Source of the DNA: Anaerolineae bacterium | GTDB taxonomy: Bacteria; Chloroflexota; Anaerolineae; Anaerolineales; Villigracilaceae | Length of the DNA stretch: 64,000 nucleotides | Assembly (NCBI GenBank): GCA_021324435.1 | Contig: JAJPIZ010000009.1 | Span: 62,001 to 126,000, forward strand | Direction of reading: 5' to 3' | Shown here: positions 7,236 to 17,869 of the stretch, piece by piece | How positions within the stretch are numbered: position 1 is the stretch's first letter | Layout of the letters: each line of letters begins with the position of its first letter | Notes under the pieces: generated by a model | Databases searched by the model: none | What the model was told of the DNA's origin: nothing | What the model saw: only the letters and a program-made list of their open reading frames with translations | Position numbers and translations under genes: made by a program

Positions 7236-7870
7236 ACGCCGAGGAAATTTTAGCGCAGGTTGCAAAGGAAGTTGCGGTCTGCGAGAAATGCGAACTGCAT
7301 CGTTCGCGTAAGAAGGCTGTGCCCGGCGAAGGCCCGGCCAATTCAGAAATCATGTTGATCGGCGAAGGTCCCGGCTTTTACGAAAACGAACAGGGGCGGC
7401 CATTCGTGGGCGCATCGGGGCAATTTTTGACTCAACTCCTCGAGCAGGCTGGCTTGAAGCGCGAAGAAGTATTCATTGGCAATGTGGTGAAATGCCGCCC
7501 GCCCGGGAACCGCGACCCGCAACCGGAGGAGTTGGCGACGTGCGACCAATATTTGGAACGGCAGATCAAAGCTATCAATCCGAGTATCATTATCACGTTG
7601 GGACGTTATTCGATGGCGAAGTTCATGCCCGGCGCCAAGATCAGCGCGGTGCACGGGCAGATGCGCAAGATCGGAGATCGTTACGTGATTCCGATGTTCC
7701 ATCCGGCCGCGGCGTTGCATCAGGCTTCGCTCAAACCTGCCATCCTGGCGGACTTTGCCAAACTGCCTGAGTTATTGAATCAGGCGCGTAAAGGGCTTGG
7801 TCGTTCCGCGCCGGAAGTGAAAGCAGAAGAACCAAAGGAAGATGAACCGAAGCAGTTGAATTTATTCTAG
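7232..7870 (+). CDS. Type 4 (Fe-S) uracil-DNA glycosylase
   Basis: A 212-residue protein with four cysteines at 17, 20, 88 and 104 in the pattern that holds the 4Fe-4S cluster of family 4 UDGs. The catalytic loop is 'GEGPGFYENEQGRPFVGASG' and the leucine-loop equivalent 'MFHPAAAL'. It removes uracil from DNA to start base-excision repair. It is the last gene of the tsaE-led operon (4-base overlap with rimI). The last 20 residues are acidic/Lys-rich and end 'PKQLNLF', which resembles a sliding-clamp-binding peptide. Confidence 0.9.
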   Translation: MNAEEILAQVAKEVAVCEKCELHRSRKKAVPGEGPANSEIMLIGEGPGFYENEQGRPFVGASGQFLTQLLEQAGLKREEVFIGNVVKCRPPGNRDPQPEELATCDQYLERQIKAINPSIIITLGRYSMAKFMPGAKISAVHGQMRKIGDRYVIPMFHPAAALHQASLKPAILADFAKLPELLNQARKGLGRSAPEVKAEEPKEDEPKQLNLF

Positions 7871-7920
7871 CGATGCTTGATATTCGTCATTCGCGCATTA
7901 TGCTTTGAATATCGAGTATC

Positions 7921-7932
7921 TAATATCGGGCC
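7921..7932 (+). promoter_or_regulatory. Promoter directly ahead of the polysaccharide locus
   Basis: TAATAT at 7921-7926 ends six bases before the ATG at 7933. An AAGGA inside the first codons could serve a second ATG at 7945, so either a leaderless start at 7933 or a very short leader to 7945 is possible. The preceding 50 bases contain a GATATTC/GAATATC inverted repeat (about 7879-7912). Confidence 0.45.
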
Positions 7933-9267
7933 ATGAAGGAATCTATGAACACCAAGGAAATTCTCATCAGGAAACTGCAAGACAAGACTGCCAGGATAGG
8001 AATCCTCGGGATGGGCTACGTGGGGATGCCGCTGGCCGTGGTCTTCGCCGAGGCAGGGTTCAACGTGCTGGGGATTGATCCCGATCGGCGCAAAGTGGAT
8101 ACGTTCAACAAAGGCATTTCGTACATTCAGGATGTGCCGACGGAAACCGTGGCGCGTTTGAAAAAAGAGGGCAAGTTGAACATGACCGCTGATTTCGACG
8201 CGCTGAAAGACATGGACGCGGTCAGTATTTGTGTGCCGACGCCGCTCCGTCAGACCGGCGACCCGGATATGTCCTTCATCGTCTCGGCCACTGAACAACT
8301 TGCGAAATATGTCCACAAGGGAATGGTCATCGTGTTGGAATCGACGACCTATCCCGGCACCACGCGCGAACTGGCTTTGCCGATGCTCACGGAAAAATCC
8401 GGACTGAAGGCCGGAGAGGACATCTTCATCTGTTTCTCGCCCGAGCGCGTGGATCCGGGCCGCGAAGATTTTACAACCTACAATACACCCAAAGTCATGG
8501 GCGGCATCACCAAAGATTGCGGCGATGTTGGCGCGGCCTGGTATGGCGGCGCGATCAAAACCGTTGTGCCGGTTTCCTCGGCGGAAGCCGCGGAGATGGC
8601 GAAACTTTTGGAAAACACATTTCGCATGATCAACATTGGCCTGGTCAACGAGCTGGCGATGATGTGCGAACGCCTCGGCGTGGACGTGTGGGAGGTCATT
8701 GATGCGGCCGCGACCAAACCATTTGGCTTTATGAAATTCACACCAGGTCCCGGACTCGGCGGGCATTGCATCCCGATTGATCCGCTGTATCTTTCATGGA
8801 AGATGAAGGAGTTCAATTACAACGCGCGCTTCATCGAGCTGGCGTCCGAAATCAACACTAACATGCCGCGCTACGTGGTCGCGCGTGTCCTCGACGCGAT
8901 GAACGATCGAGGAAAAGTATTGAAAGGCTCGAAAGTTCTTGTCCTCGGTGTTGCCTACAAGCCCGATATTGACGATGTGCGCGAGTCTCCCGCGCTGGAT
9001 GTGATCGCTCTGCTCAAAAAGAAGGGCGCGAACGTTTCCTATCACGACCCATACATTCCGCAAATTCATCACGAAGACGAGGACTGGAAAATGCAAACAG
9101 TGCCCGACGTGATGAAGTCTGTAAAAGAATCTGATGTAGTTGTCATTGTAACCAATCACAAAGTTTATGATTACAAAGCCATTCTTGATTCCGCCTCCTT
9201 TATTTTCGACAGCCGCAACGCGCTCGGAAAAATCGCGAGAGAGAATCCGAAAGTCGTGAAACTCTAA
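7933..9267 (+). CDS. UDP-N-acetyl-sugar (nucleotide-sugar) 6-dehydrogenase
   Basis: A 444-residue UDP-glucose/GDP-mannose dehydrogenase family protein. It has the Rossmann motif 'GILGMGYVGMPLAVVFAE' at about residues 23-40, 'ESTTYPGTTREL', the conserved Lys/Asn region 'AEMAKLLENTFRMINIGLVNELA', and the catalytic-Cys motif 'GPGLGGHCIPIDP'. The wording of the last motif and 'VPTPLR' resembles WbpA/TviB-type enzymes that oxidise UDP-GlcNAc or UDP-GalNAc to uronic acids. It opens the polysaccharide cluster and overlaps the next gene by one base. An alternative start is the ATG at 7945, which has an AAGGA. Confidence 0.9.
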   Translation: MKESMNTKEILIRKLQDKTARIGILGMGYVGMPLAVVFAEAGFNVLGIDPDRRKVDTFNKGISYIQDVPTETVARLKKEGKLNMTADFDALKDMDAVSICVPTPLRQTGDPDMSFIVSATEQLAKYVHKGMVIVLESTTYPGTTRELALPMLTEKSGLKAGEDIFICFSPERVDPGREDFTTYNTPKVMGGITKDCGDVGAAWYGGAIKTVVPVSSAEAAEMAKLLENTFRMINIGLVNELAMMCERLGVDVWEVIDAAATKPFGFMKFTPGPGLGGHCIPIDPLYLSWKMKEFNYNARFIELASEINTNMPRYVVARVLDAMNDRGKVLKGSKVLVLGVAYKPDIDDVRESPALDVIALLKKKGANVSYHDPYIPQIHHEDEDWKMQTVPDVMKSVKESDVVVIVTNHKVYDYKAILDSASFIFDSRNALGKIARENPKVVKL

Positions 9268-10238
9268 TGGCTCATTATCTGGTTACCGGCGCGGCCGGTT
9301 TCATCGGCGCACGCACATCTGAAATGCTGATTCAAGACGGGCATACCGTTCTCGGCGTGGACAACCTGAACGACGCGTATGATCCGCGTATGAAGGATCA
9401 TCGTCTCGCTCATCTCCAGACGCTGAGCGGCTTCACCTTCAAGAAACTTGACATTTCATCCAGGCCGGATGTAGATCAGTTGAGCGGCGAAAAATTCGAC
9501 GCGATCATCAATCTCGCCGCGCGCGCCGGTGTCCGCTTCAGTGTAGAGAATCCGTGGTTGTTTTATGATACCAACGTGACCGGTGTGTTGAATCTTCTCG
9601 ACCTCTGCCGCCGCACAGGAATTAAGAAATTCCTGCTTGCCTCCACCTCCAGTATTTATGGCGCGAACCCGCCATATCCGACTCCTGAGACCGCTTCGAG
9701 CAGTGAGCCGCTTCAGCCTTACGCGTCGAGCAAGAAGGCCGCCGAGGTGCTGGCTCACACGTATCATCATCTGTATGGCATTGATGTAAGTGTCCTGCGT
9801 TACTTCACAGTCTATGGCCCGGCAGGACGCCCCGACCTCGCCATGTTCCGATTCTGTCAGTGGATTTATGAGGGCAAGCCTGTGCGCGTCAACGGCGATG
9901 GGAAACAGTCGCGCGGCTTTACGTATCTTGATGACATTGCGCGCGGCACGATCCTTGCGCTCAAACCGCTTGGTTATGAAATCATCAACTTGGGCGGACA
10001 TGAGGTTATCACTATCAATGCGTTGATCGAACTGCTCGAAGAATTGATCGGCAAAAAAGCGAACGTTCAATACGGCCCTCCGAATCTGGCGGACATGTTT
10101 AGCAACTGGGCAGATGTCTCGAAGGCGAAACAACTCCTCGGCTGGGAGCCTCGAGTAGGACTCGCTGAAGGCGTGAAAAAACTCGTTGACTGGTACGCTG
10201 CTGAACGGTCCTGGGCGAGCGGGATTTTGACTCCATGA
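9267..10238 (+). CDS. NAD-dependent sugar epimerase (UDP-glucuronate 4-epimerase type)
   Basis: A 323-residue extended SDR: 'YLVTGAAGFIG' nucleotide-binding loop, 'LAARAGVRFSVENP' and 'STSSIYG', the YxxxK pair in 'PYASSKKAAEV', and 'LRYFTVYGPAGRPDLA'. The 'VDNLNDAYDPRMK' stretch is characteristic of uronate 4-epimerases (GAE/CapI). It would act on the uronic acid nucleotide made by the preceding dehydrogenase, to which it is coupled by a one-base overlap. Confidence 0.88.
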   Translation: MAHYLVTGAAGFIGARTSEMLIQDGHTVLGVDNLNDAYDPRMKDHRLAHLQTLSGFTFKKLDISSRPDVDQLSGEKFDAIINLAARAGVRFSVENPWLFYDTNVTGVLNLLDLCRRTGIKKFLLASTSSIYGANPPYPTPETASSSEPLQPYASSKKAAEVLAHTYHHLYGIDVSVLRYFTVYGPAGRPDLAMFRFCQWIYEGKPVRVNGDGKQSRGFTYLDDIARGTILALKPLGYEIINLGGHEVITINALIELLEELIGKKANVQYGPPNLADMFSNWADVSKAKQLLGWEPRVGLAEGVKKLVDWYAAERSWASGILTP

Positions 10239-10245
10239 GTCTGAT

Positions 10246-10273
10246 TTGACACGGTATACCTATCTTATAGATT
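10246..10273 (+). promoter_or_regulatory. Possible promoter of the flippase gene
   Basis: TTGACA (10246-10251), 16-base spacer, TAGATT (10268-10273). The start codon is 12 bases further on and no Shine-Dalgarno is visible, so the leader would be about six bases. Confidence 0.45.
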
Positions 10274-10285
10274 TCTTCGCAACCC

Positions 10286-11608
10286 ATGTCTCTACTTCAA
10301 AACCTGCGCCAGGATGAATTGTTCGGAAGAGTCATCCGCAACAGCGCACATCTATTCAGCAGTAATTCCATCAGCCTTCTACTCAGTGTTCTTCAAGGTA
10401 TCCTGGCCGCGCGTTTGCTCGGAACTGCAGGGTATGGGTTGATCGGAATCATTATGGGCTATGCCTCGACGGTCAATGGTTTATTATCTTTCCGCATGAG
10501 CGAGTTGGTTGTCCGCTATGGCGGCGAATATCTTGAGAAGGGAGAAAAACAAAAAGCCGCGGCGCTCATGAAAGCCGCAGGCCTGACCGAGATGATGGTC
10601 TCTGTATTGGCATTTATCTTTGTTGTTCTGACCGCTGGAATTGCCACTCACTACATTGCCAAAACTCCCGGAACGGAAAGGCTGTTCATCGCTTACAGCC
10701 TCGGCCTGCTTGCAAACTTCAACGCAGAGACCTCCACCGGTATCTTGCAAATTACCGACAAGGTGAAACTGCGCGGCATAATCAATCTGATTCAAAGCAT
10801 CGCCAGCGTCTCGATCATTACTGCGGCTTTTTTCCTGCATGGGAGTTTTGCAATTATCCTCATCGCCTACCTCGTCGGCAAGGCTATTCTGGGTATTGGT
10901 CTCTTTGTGGCCGCGCAGGTTCAGTTGGGTCGTATCCTGGGACGGGGCTGGGTAAAAACGCCGCTTTCCGTTTTGCCTTCCGTTCGCGAGTTATTCAAGT
11001 TTGCGTTCAGTTCCAACCTGAGCGCTACCGCCATCTTGATCTTTCGCGAGAGCGAGATTTTGTGGGTGGGCTTTTTCCTGAACACCGAGGCCGCCGGTCT
11101 TTACCGTATCGCGTACACGATCATCGGCTTCCTCTCTGTGCCGGCCGATCCATTGATTCTTACCGTCTATCCTGAATTGAATCGGCTCATCGTGCAAAAA
11201 GCCTGGCCGCGCCTGCGAGACTTTCTACGCAAAGTGACCACGCTTTCATTCGCGTACAACCTGCTGATCGCGCTGGGTCTGGTGATCTTTGGCCGCTGGG
11301 TTCTGGCAATTTATGGGAGTGGATATGTGGTGGCTTATCCTGCTTTGATGGTTTTGCTGGTGGGGCTGGCCTTCAATTACATCCTCTTCTGGAATCGTCC
11401 GCTTTTGCTTTCCTTCGGCCTCCCGGCTTTTCCGCTTATTGCCACGCTGATAGCGGGCATCATAAAAGTTAGTCTTTCATTTCCGCTGGTGCCGCGTTAT
11501 GGCTATGTGATGGAAGCCGCCATGCTTTCGTTTTATTATGTTTTCTCAGTTGGGTTGATAGTCTGGCGCGGGATGGTTGAATTGCGCAAGCAAGAGAGCC
11601 TGGCGTGA
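10286..11608 (+). CDS. Wzx-type polysaccharide flippase
   Basis: A 440-residue polytopic protein with about 12-14 hydrophobic segments, in the MOP/oligosaccharide-flippase family. Typical features are 'GRVIRNSAHLFSSNSISLLLSVLQGILAARLLGTAGYGL' near the N-terminus, split here by the amphipathic first loop, and the central 'FSSNLSATAI' segment. It should flip undecaprenyl-linked repeat units across the membrane. It overlaps the GT4 gene by 4 bases. Confidence 0.88.
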   Translation: MSLLQNLRQDELFGRVIRNSAHLFSSNSISLLLSVLQGILAARLLGTAGYGLIGIIMGYASTVNGLLSFRMSELVVRYGGEYLEKGEKQKAAALMKAAGLTEMMVSVLAFIFVVLTAGIATHYIAKTPGTERLFIAYSLGLLANFNAETSTGILQITDKVKLRGIINLIQSIASVSIITAAFFLHGSFAIILIAYLVGKAILGIGLFVAAQVQLGRILGRGWVKTPLSVLPSVRELFKFAFSSNLSATAILIFRESEILWVGFFLNTEAAGLYRIAYTIIGFLSVPADPLILTVYPELNRLIVQKAWPRLRDFLRKVTTLSFAYNLLIALGLVIFGRWVLAIYGSGYVVAYPALMVLLVGLAFNYILFWNRPLLLSFGLPAFPLIATLIAGIIKVSLSFPLVPRYGYVMEAAMLSFYYVFSVGLIVWRGMVELRKQESLA

Positions 11609-12732
11609 AGATTGCTGTCATCACAAACTCCCGCATCCCATCGTTGACTGCCAACTCGATCCAGGCCATGAAAGTATGTGACGCCCTGACTGCGCTCGGC
11701 CACGACCTGCGCGTCTTCGCGCCGCGCGAGACGAAACCAACCTCATGGGATGAATTGTCAAAACATTATGGCTTGAAAAACGAATTCACAATGCAATGGC
11801 TTCCATCGGTTCGCGCGCTTAAACGCTTCGACTTTATATGGTATGCTCAATCTGCCGCGCAGAGATTTAAAGCCGATTTGGTTTATACATGGTTACCTCA
11901 ATCCGCTGTGCTGGGATTACAAAGCGGCCATCCTCTCATCCTTGAAATGCACGCGGATGTGGCCGGGCGGCTGGGCGCGTGGTGGCTGAGTCAGTTTTGG
12001 AAAACGCGCGGGCGCAAACGATTGCTGGTCACAACTCAGGCGTTGAGAAAGGCCCTGGAACGCTCGGCCCGCCTCCAGTTCCCGAACGAGGCGGTGCAGG
12101 TCGCGCCGAATGGCGTCAACTTGGAGCGATACGCGAATCTTCCAAATCCAGAGGAAGCGCGTCGTCAACTGAATCTGAAAAATGGTTTGACCGTTGGATT
12201 CACCGGTCATTTCTATGCGGGCCGCGGCATGGACTTGTTGTTCGAATTGGCGCGTGTTTTGCCAAATGTAAATTTTTTATGGGCGGGCGGAACGCCGGAT
12301 GCAGTTGATGAATGGCGCACAAAATTAAACGCGGTGCGCGTCTCAAACGTGACCTTGACCGGCTTCATCGAAAACAGCCGTTTGCCGCTGTATCAGGCCG
12401 CGTGCGATATTTTACTGATGCCTTATGGCCGTTCGATTTCCGCCAGCAGTGGACAGGACATTGCTGAGGTGATCAACCCGATGAAGATGTTTGATTACAT
12501 GGCCGCGGGGCGAGCGATCATCACCGCTGATTTGCCTGTGATCCGTGAGGTGCTGGATGAAACGCGTGCAGTCTTTTGCCCGCCGGGCGATGTAACCGCG
12601 TGGAAATCTGCAATTGAAAATTTGCTGGCAGATGAAAAACACCGAACACAATTATCAACGAACGCGCGTGAGGAAATAAAAAAATATTCATGGCTTTCAC
12701 GCGCCGAACGCGCATTGAATGGAATTGTATGA
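11605..12732 (+). CDS. GT4-family glycosyltransferase
   Basis: A 375-residue GT-B enzyme starting at GTG. The acceptor half begins 'IAVITNSRIPSLTANSIQAMK'. The donor half has 'VAPNGVNLERY', 'VGFTGHFYAGRGMDLL', and the acidic motif region 'LLMPYGRSISASSGQDIAEVINPMKMFDYMAAGRAIITADLPV' (described in parts), where the usual EX7E glutamates lie. It adds a sugar to the lipid-linked repeat unit in the cytosol. It is coupled to its neighbours by ATGA overlaps on both sides. Confidence 0.87.
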   Translation: MKIAVITNSRIPSLTANSIQAMKVCDALTALGHDLRVFAPRETKPTSWDELSKHYGLKNEFTMQWLPSVRALKRFDFIWYAQSAAQRFKADLVYTWLPQSAVLGLQSGHPLILEMHADVAGRLGAWWLSQFWKTRGRKRLLVTTQALRKALERSARLQFPNEAVQVAPNGVNLERYANLPNPEEARRQLNLKNGLTVGFTGHFYAGRGMDLLFELARVLPNVNFLWAGGTPDAVDEWRTKLNAVRVSNVTLTGFIENSRLPLYQAACDILLMPYGRSISASSGQDIAEVINPMKMFDYMAAGRAIITADLPVIREVLDETRAVFCPPGDVTAWKSAIENLLADEKHRTQLSTNAREEIKKYSWLSRAERALNGIV

Positions 12733-14309
12733 AATCGAAATATCTTTTAACTAAAGACTTTGGCTTGATCCTTCCTCTCTCGCTAGTTTTTGGCGCGGGA
12801 CTCGCCGCGCTTCAAGACGGAAATTATTTCATCGGCTGGCTGGGATTTGCAGCTTTGTTTTTTCTGGGCATTCTTGCATTGATCACCGCCTGGCGTTGGG
12901 CTGGCGGCGGCAAAGTTTTGGCATGGATGATTGCGTTGGCGGCTCTGCTTCGCATCGCGGCGGGCGTCGCAGTTTATATCGCGTTGCCGATTGATGGCTA
13001 CAACGTTCCCGACGACAAAGCAGGCTATGTGTTTACCGATGCGCATCGCCGCGACGATCAAGCCTGGGACCTGGCGAGTTCGGGCAAACCGCTTTGGTCT
13101 GCCTTCGATAAGACATATTACACGGATCAATACGGCGGGTTGCTTGCCATCAGTGCACTGGCGTATAAAATTTTTTCACCGGATGTTCATCGCCCGCTTT
13201 TGATTCTTCTTCTCGCGGCGTTGACCGCGGCCCTCGGCGTTCCCTTCTTCTATCGGGCAACGCATCTTCTCTGGGACGAGAGGCTGGCCACCGTTTCGAC
13301 ATGGCTCTTCGTCCTCTATCCAGAGTCCGTGCTGACGGGCGGCGCGCAAATGCGCGAGCCCTTTCTGCTCACATTCATCGCGGTGTGTTTTTGGGGATTC
13401 GCGCTTTGGTTGAAAGAAGGCGGGCGGAATGGTTGGGTCTGGTTAGGTATTGGTTTTGTCGGGATGTTGCTGGTTTCACCCGCGATGGCATTGGCGTTGA
13501 TGATTTTGTTCGGCGTTTGGATATGGATCAGAGGAGAGAAGGCTCATTTGCCGTGGCAGGCTTTGGTCGCGGTGGGAAGCGTGTTCTTCGTCGGCATTTT
13601 GATTCTGGCTTGGAGTCTCAGCCGTCAACATGATTTTGGCGGAGGCTCGCCCATCAGCGTGATCTTGAATTGGATTCGCGGTTCGGTCAAATATGTGATC
13701 TATCAACTTGAGCGCGGCTCGGGTCAGGTTCAAAATGTATTTTCACAGATGAACCCGTTGACGCAATTCCTGTTTGTGATCGGTTATGGAATTGCTCAAC
13801 CCGTTCTGCCCCCCGCATTTTTTGAGCCCACGACTCTGACCTGGCATATTATCGCGATTATGCGTTCGTTGGGGTGGTACATGACCTTGCCATTACTGCT
13901 TTATAGTCCGATTGCCGCGTGGAAATCTCCAGCGGGCAGTGGACGACGATTGTGGCTGTGGCTCTCGTCCTTTTCGTGGATATGGATTTTAATTTGTGCG
14001 ATCCGCGCCGGAGGCGATCAGTGGGATAATCCGCGCTATCGTCTGATATTTTTCGGATGGCAGGCTTTGGTAGCAGGCTATGCCTGGTTGTGGTGGCGTG
14101 ATCATCGTGATGCGTGGTTGGCGCGCATCGCATTGCTTGAAATATTCTGTGTGCTTCTATACGGACAGTGGTATCTGGCCCGCTATAATCAAATCGGGAT
14201 CCATCTTCCGATTATGATGGTGATTGCCCTTAGTCTCATTTTTGTGTTCGTGGTTTTTGTCGGAGGGTGGGTATGGGATTACTGGATTTCAAAAAGACGC
14301 CGCGCTTGA
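12729..14309 (+). CDS. Polytopic membrane protein, probable GT-C-type glycosyltransferase
   Basis: A 526-residue membrane protein with about 11-13 hydrophobic segments. The ATG at 12729 overlaps the GT4 stop; a longer frame from 12690 would run into that gene. After the second or third segment there is an extracytoplasmic loop with 'DAHRRDDQAWDLA' and 'YYTDQYGGL', whose paired acidic residues fit a GT-C catalytic loop. 'GGDQWDNPRYRLIF' near the C-terminus is common in polyprenyl-linked sugar transferases of EPS clusters. A polymerase-like role cannot be excluded. Confidence 0.6.
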   Translation: MKSKYLLTKDFGLILPLSLVFGAGLAALQDGNYFIGWLGFAALFFLGILALITAWRWAGGGKVLAWMIALAALLRIAAGVAVYIALPIDGYNVPDDKAGYVFTDAHRRDDQAWDLASSGKPLWSAFDKTYYTDQYGGLLAISALAYKIFSPDVHRPLLILLLAALTAALGVPFFYRATHLLWDERLATVSTWLFVLYPESVLTGGAQMREPFLLTFIAVCFWGFALWLKEGGRNGWVWLGIGFVGMLLVSPAMALALMILFGVWIWIRGEKAHLPWQALVAVGSVFFVGILILAWSLSRQHDFGGGSPISVILNWIRGSVKYVIYQLERGSGQVQNVFSQMNPLTQFLFVIGYGIAQPVLPPAFFEPTTLTWHIIAIMRSLGWYMTLPLLLYSPIAAWKSPAGSGRRLWLWLSSFSWIWILICAIRAGGDQWDNPRYRLIFFGWQALVAGYAWLWWRDHRDAWLARIALLEIFCVLLYGQWYLARYNQIGIHLPIMMVIALSLIFVFVVFVGGWVWDYWISKRRRA

Positions 14310-14333
14310 CATGGCTGATAGAGAGTTTATAAT
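14306..14333 (+). promoter_or_regulatory. Strong sigma-70-type promoter inside the polysaccharide locus
   Basis: TTGACA (14306-14311), 16-base spacer, TATAAT (14328-14333). It overlaps the end of the previous gene and lies 38 bases ahead of the dehydratase start. It should drive a second transcription unit covering the AT-rich part of the locus. Confidence 0.75.
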
Positions 14334-14344
14334 TCAGCGATTGA

Positions 14345-15343
<999 letters not shown>

Positions 15344-15418
15344 TTAAGTTATTTTTTTAAATTGATTTGTGATCTTGTTAATTTAACTCAGTTCCATTTT
15401 TCCGGCTACAGAAATGTT

Positions 15419-17797
15419 ATGAAATATATGACTAGAAAATCATTCCTCCATTTAAAGATTTACATCATCTGCCTCTCTTTACTTTTAGGGATAAGTTTTG
15501 GATTATCTATATATAGTTATTGGCTAATAGATTTTGTTCCTCCAACTAGCAGACGAATTTTCTTTTACGTTGTCCTGTCTATTCTCATTGGCTTTGTGGG
15601 CCATTATTTTCTTTTTGAGTTTTGGTTAATACCTGGTTTATCTGGGCTTGCCAGACAAACGCGTTCGATAATGATAGGGATAAGCGCTTTAATTGGCTTT
15701 ACTTTGGTCTTGGTAGGCACCAATGCCCCAAATTCACCGTCGAGTTATCTGACTTTTTTGCTGCCCTCCAAATCACTTAAGATATCTGTTTCTCCGCTGC
15801 CTCAAGCTAGCCAAACTAACACGAGAATTTTATGGTTTATAACGTCCGTTGAAAATATTTCTTATGATTCTTTACATTATTATGGCTGGAAGAAATCTGA
15901 TAATGTATTGATACTTACCGATCCGTTAAATAATACGCTGGAATGGACAGGCAAACCAGGAGAAGAAGCTAAGATAGTATTTAGTAAGTCCCCAGAGGGT
16001 GGGACAGTGAATATTTCGTGGGATGGTGAAGTTGAAGTGTTAAGTCTCTTCTCCGACACTACTGGTAAATATTTATATACACATAACTTTGCAGTTCCCT
16101 TTTACGCATCCAGATTAATGGTACTGTTATTGCTCGAACTCAATTTTTTTGTTTTTTGTTGCGCAATCAACCTGTTAATCTGGAAGAATCGGACAGCAAT
16201 ACTGGGAAATCTTTCGAAGTCCATTTTCGTTTTGTCAAGGCCAAAAGACGACGGAACAACCACAGGGAGGGAATTTCTTAAACATGAAAAAACAACAATC
16301 TGGGATTGGGTGTTCGTAATTGGTATGCTGGCCTCAGCGTTATTGCTTCGGGCTTTTCATCTTGAGAACCTTAATCCATATCAAGATGAATATACCCATT
16401 TGATCGCTGCAAGACAAATATTGGAGGGCGCGCCAATAGTCACAGTCTATCAACGCAGTTTGTTTATAGTCACATTGCCTGTAGTATTTTTTTTCCGGCT
16501 CTTTGGGCCGGAATTGTGGGCTGCGCGGCTTGTAGGGGTATTATGTAATGTGTTAGCTATAGTCCCACTGTATTTACTGACTAGAAAGATTAATAGGCCA
16601 ATTGCTTTATTGTCTTGTGCTTTATATGCAACGAATCCTTGGATAATATCTGTTTCTCGGAATGTAAGAGAATATGGATACTATCCCTTTTTCTTTTATT
16701 GGGTTGTATATGGAATGATTGTATTTATAGGATATTTTCCTGAGCGTTTTGTCCTAATTAATGGTTGGAGGAAGGTGTTTCGATTTGAGTTTTTTCTCGT
16801 GGGACTATTACTAATCTTGCCCATCATTTATAGCTTGGGAGTTGACCCGAGTTCTACTTTTCAAATAATCCTCATTGCTTATGGCGTTTTTGGCCTATGT
16901 CTGTTGGGGAAGCTTGACTTAAGAAACAAAGTGAACCTAATTGTCTTATTTATTGTTGCTATCGGTTTTTTTTGGGGGGGATATTACCTCATGGCAAAGA
17001 ATGGCAGTATTTCAATGGTTCCAAGCCTCAACACCTATTTTTTTCGTTATTTTTTCTTGCACCCCCAGCAGCAATGGTACTTCAATCGATTAATGATCGT
17101 TCCTGTTGTTGCATTGATTGGCGGGGCTATACTCAGTTTTATTTTCTGGCGCGTCAACTTTGTTCCATCCTTCTTGGTCAAATTGTGCATAGCTTTTACT
17201 CTTTTTTTCTCTCTCTTTTTCAATCGCAATATCCGTCCGCGCTATATAATTAATATTGAATATTGGTATCTCATAATCCTCGCGGTTGGCCTATATGGAA
17301 TATGGGTTTGCCTTAAATCAATATTCTCTCGCAATTCTATAATAGCCTTGTTAATCAGTTTTATTTTGTTACTTCTCACTTTAAATGTTACACAGATATT
17401 ATTGCCGACGTTCTATAATAAGCAAGGCTATATGCCAATCACAGAAGAATATCATTATGATATAATGCCGGTGCATGTTTTTCTGTTAAGTAAAGTAAAT
17501 AGCAACGACATCCTGATCTCTAATGTTTATGGGGGATATGTACTCTGGAGGGGGGAACCGATTTTCAAGGCCACCTATCCATTTAACTTTTATACCCAAC
17601 AGAGCCCGCAAGATTATATTCTTTCAATCGTTGACAAATATAATTCCGGCTGGATCGTTTTGAACAATTTCTTATATGGATCATCCGTCTCTTTTCCGCA
17701 CGTATCCATGACATTTAAGAACAAGACGGTTGAATATCTGGGCGTCTATGGCGATCAGAGTGTGTGGAAATGGCAAACAGGATATCCGTCGCCGTGA
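15419..17797 (+). CDS. Large GT39-like membrane glycosyltransferase, AT-rich
   Basis: A 792-residue protein. Residues 1-270 hold several N-terminal membrane segments and an extracytoplasmic beta-rich stretch. The GT-C core follows, with 'FHLENLNPYQDEYTHLIAARQILEGAP', where the acidic QDEY corresponds to the catalytic loop of dolichyl-phosphate-mannose-type transferases. About eight more membrane segments and a C-terminal soluble domain complete it. Codon use and base composition are much richer in A/T than those of the flanking genes, which suggests acquisition from elsewhere. The ATG at 15419 was chosen over an upstream TTG. The sugar and acceptor are unknown. Confidence 0.7.
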   Translation: MKYMTRKSFLHLKIYIICLSLLLGISFGLSIYSYWLIDFVPPTSRRIFFYVVLSILIGFVGHYFLFEFWLIPGLSGLARQTRSIMIGISALIGFTLVLVGTNAPNSPSSYLTFLLPSKSLKISVSPLPQASQTNTRILWFITSVENISYDSLHYYGWKKSDNVLILTDPLNNTLEWTGKPGEEAKIVFSKSPEGGTVNISWDGEVEVLSLFSDTTGKYLYTHNFAVPFYASRLMVLLLLELNFFVFCCAINLLIWKNRTAILGNLSKSIFVLSRPKDDGTTTGREFLKHEKTTIWDWVFVIGMLASALLLRAFHLENLNPYQDEYTHLIAARQILEGAPIVTVYQRSLFIVTLPVVFFFRLFGPELWAARLVGVLCNVLAIVPLYLLTRKINRPIALLSCALYATNPWIISVSRNVREYGYYPFFFYWVVYGMIVFIGYFPERFVLINGWRKVFRFEFFLVGLLLILPIIYSLGVDPSSTFQIILIAYGVFGLCLLGKLDLRNKVNLIVLFIVAIGFFWGGYYLMAKNGSISMVPSLNTYFFRYFFLHPQQQWYFNRLMIVPVVALIGGAILSFIFWRVNFVPSFLVKLCIAFTLFFSLFFNRNIRPRYIINIEYWYLIILAVGLYGIWVCLKSIFSRNSIIALLISFILLLLTLNVTQILLPTFYNKQGYMPITEEYHYDIMPVHVFLLSKVNSNDILISNVYGGYVLWRGEPIFKATYPFNFYTQQSPQDYILSIVDKYNSGWIVLNNFLYGSSVSFPHVSMTFKNKTVEYLGVYGDQSVWKWQTGYPSP

Positions 17798-17869
17798 AGT
17801 ATAACGATGTCCGAATTGAAAGATAGGCTACAAACCAATCTTATCATGGCTGTAACAAAGTCAAAAAAG